64,000 bases of DNA. It comes from Hydractinia symbiolongicarpus. Lineage: Eukaryota; Cnidaria; Hydrozoa; Anthoathecata; Hydractiniidae. The translations under genes and the position numbers were made by a program. The stretch spans positions 34,145,828 through 34,209,827 of the forward strand of contig NC_079876.1 in NCBI RefSeq assembly GCF_029227915.1. The letters run 5' to 3'. Shown here in pieces: positions 62,701 to 64,000 of the stretch; position 1 is the first letter of the stretch; every line of letters begins with the position of its first letter. The notes under the pieces are model-generated. The model ran no database searches and had not been told where the DNA came from. It was given only the letters and a program-made list of their open reading frames with translations.

Positions 62701-64000
62701 GAATATGTGACCCAACCGTTGTAACTCAAACGGATTAACACCGTTAGAAAGTCAATGAATTGTATTTTTTGAAACTGTCGCTATTTCTTCAGCGTGCGAT
62801 AATGGCCAGGATTGGTCCCACAGTAAAAAATGACTTATTAATCTACATTTTTAATTGAAGCGCTACACACAGGGCCCAGTGAAATCGCTGAGTTTCGGCA
62901 ATCATTTCAAATTAAGAAGAATGTTATTTCTTGGAGTCCAATTTTCTCACTTTCACATTTATAAGGTCACAGTCCATAATCAGTTCAATTAAGTCTCACA
63001 GTCAATCGTTTCACTGTTAAAAGCCATACAACTTAGTAATACCGGAAAAATATCGCTAAATACATGTTGGTACGAATATGTGACCCAACCGTTGTAACTC
63101 AAACCGATTGACACCGTTAGAACGTCAATGAAGTGTACTTTGTGAAACTGTCGCTATTTCTTCAACGCGCGATAACGGATAGGATTGGTCCCACAGTAAA
63201 GAACGACTTATTTATCTAAATTTTTTAATAAAGTGCTACCACAACGCCCAGTGTAATCGCTGAGTTCCGGCAAACACATCAAATTAGGAAGAATGTTATT
63301 TCTTGGAGTCCAATTGTCTCACTTTCACATTTATAAGGTCACAGTCCATAATCAGTTCAATTAAGTCTCACAGTCAATCGTTTCACTGTTAAAAGCCATA
63401 CAACTTAGTAATACCGGAAAAATATCGCTAAATACATGTTGGTACGAATATGTGACCCAACCGTTGTAACTCAAACCGATTGACACCGTTAGAACGTCAA
63501 TGAAGTGTAGTTTGTGAAACTGTCGCTATTTCTTCAGCGCGCGATAACGGATAGGATTGGTCCCACAGTAAAGAACGACTTATTTATCTAAATTTTTTAA
63601 TAAAGTGCTACCACAACGCCCAGTGTAATCGCTGAGTTCCGGCAAACACATCAAATTAGGAAGAATGTTATTTCTTGGAGTCCAATTGTCTCATTTATCA
63701 CATTTGTCAGGTTAAAGTCCAAAGTTAGTTCAATCAAGTCCCAGAGTCAATCGTTTCACTGTTAAAAGCCATACAACCTAGTAATATCAGAAAAATATCG
63801 CTAAATACATGTTGGTAGGAACATGTGACCCAACCGTTGTAACTCAAACGGATTGACACCGTTAGAAAGTCAATGAAGTGTAGTTTTTGAAACTGTCGCT
63901 ATTTCGTCAGCGCGCGATAACGGATAAGATTGGTCACACAGTAAAGAACGACTTATTTATCTAAATTTTTAAATAAAGCGCCACCACAACGCCCAGTGTA
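59620..64000 (+). repeat. Seven-monomer HOR, type IV (2608 bp), 1.7 copies, cut by window edge
   Basis: Unit one is about 59,620-62,227; unit two starts at 62,228 and runs off the window. Markers 2608 bp apart are TAATTATCGC (59693 and 62301), ACACACAGGG (60257 and 62865) and TTTGTGAAAC (60531 and 63139). Both units contain the tandemly doubled monomer described below. Part of the unit (about 60,860-61,900) is a long-range relative of 17,690-18,730. Confidence 0.86.
60317..61060 (+). repeat. Single-monomer tandem duplication (372 + 372 bp)
   Basis: Monomers 60,317-60,688 and 60,689-61,060 differ at just three sites by eye: TGTTGATACG against TGTTGGTACG, GTGTACTTTG against GTGTAGTTTG, and CAACGCGCG against CAGCGCGCG. 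Both carry CTCAAACCGATTG and the GCAAACACATC end. The second 2608-bp unit has the same pair starting near 62,925, and its first member keeps the GTGTAC and CAACGCG variants, so the monomer doubling came before the 7-mer duplication. Confidence 0.87.

Larger units (their letters stand above)
1..64000 (+). repeat. Satellite DNA array, ~372-bp monomer, head to tail
   Basis: The landmark CTTGGAGTCC recurs at 6, 378, 751, 1123 and so on at steps of 372 or 373 bp to the end of the window. All copies lie in the same orientation, and I found no inversion and no unrelated insertion. That gives about 172 monomers. Monomers differ from each other by scattered substitutions and 1-6 bp indels, yet groups of them recur almost unchanged as higher-order units, described separately below. 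A length near 372 bp is close to two nucleosome repeats, which is common for satellites. The family name is unknown to me. Centromeric or pericentromeric location is an inference from array size and HOR organisation, not something shown by the sequence. No stretch over 300 bases falls outside the repeat. Confidence 0.98.

Noticed and set aside
1-64000. CENP-B box
   Set aside because: I searched by eye for TTCG....A..CGGG and its complement and found no match. The dyad CGTTG...AACGG at monomer positions 166-182 recalls the two ends of the box but with about seven extra bases between, so it is not a CENP-B site. A programmatic scan would settle this.
1-64000. CRISPR array
   Set aside because: The repetition is of whole 372-bp monomers without unique spacers, and there are no cas-like genes. 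This is satellite organisation.
1-64000. Tandem rRNA, 5S or tRNA gene cluster
   Set aside because: No conserved rRNA segment, no tRNA cloverleaf and no paired A and B box of RNA polymerase III promoters was seen in the monomer.
1-64000. Drosophila 359-bp (1.688) or primate alpha satellite
   Set aside because: Monomer length and visible sequence do not fit what I know of these families. Other roughly 370-bp satellites of insects could be related, but I cannot recall their sequences well enough to claim it.
1-64000. CCAAT/ATTGG pentamers as promoter elements
   Set aside because: They occur once or twice in each monomer, but a five-base match is expected often by chance and no TATA or initiator arrangement accompanies them.
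1-64000. Transposable element insertion or array boundary
   Set aside because: The 372-bp phase continues across the whole window with only 1-6 bp length changes. I saw no target-site duplication, poly-A tail, terminal repeat or unique sequence.

Overview
The window is one uninterrupted block of tandemly repeated satellite DNA. I see no credible protein gene, RNA gene, transposable element or CRISPR array. A monomer of about 372 bp (individual copies mostly 366-374 bp) repeats head to tail, always in the same orientation, from base 1 to base 64000, which makes about 172 monomers. The first monomer (1-372) is 36.6% G+C by hand count and holds 15 CpG, so it shows no CpG depletion. Megabase-style satellite with this organisation is typical of eukaryotic centromeric or pericentromeric heterochromatin. 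I do not recognise the family and cannot name the organism. The normal CpG level fits a lineage with little germline DNA methylation, such as many insects, better than a vertebrate or plant, but that is only an inference.

Above the monomer there is a higher-order repeat (HOR) layout that changes along the window. About 1-20 kb is a mosaic of diverged monomers with small local amplifications: a trimer of 1117-1118 bp at 3.5-5.8 kb, dimers at 8.5-9.2 kb and 18.7-20.1 kb, and a 13-monomer offset between 12.8 and 17.7 kb. A 9-monomer unit (3347 bp) occupies 20.2-25.3 kb, with a single-monomer duplication inside it. Seven-monomer units (2604 bp) occupy 25.7-29.9 kb and again, with a different monomer composition, 31.0-36.2 kb. 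Six-monomer units (2235 bp) occupy 38.2-41.8, 45.1-49.5 and 52.9-57.4 kb. A 7-monomer unit (2606 bp) overlaps the last two at 48.7-53.9 kb, and the three together form a 21-monomer (7820 bp) super-period. The end (59.6-64.0 kb) is a further 7-monomer unit of 2608 bp. Segments also recur at long range, at offsets of 14,901, 29,778 and 43,174 bp.

Nearly every junction I examined keeps the 372-bp phase. This points to homologous unequal exchange, gene conversion or replication-based amplification, not end-joining. Each monomer carries several short dyads (a GCGCT/AGCGC hairpin and an overlapping CCGTT/AACGG/CCGTT trio) and a conserved GC-rich box followed by GATAACGG and AGGATTGGTCC. These are the best candidates for protein binding or non-B DNA structure. 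The only open reading frames are 60-68 codons long; they recur because the DNA is copied, and I do not call them genes.

All offsets were measured by aligning distinctive variants by eye. Block edges are good to roughly 20-50 bp. Percent identities were not computed except where a count is stated.
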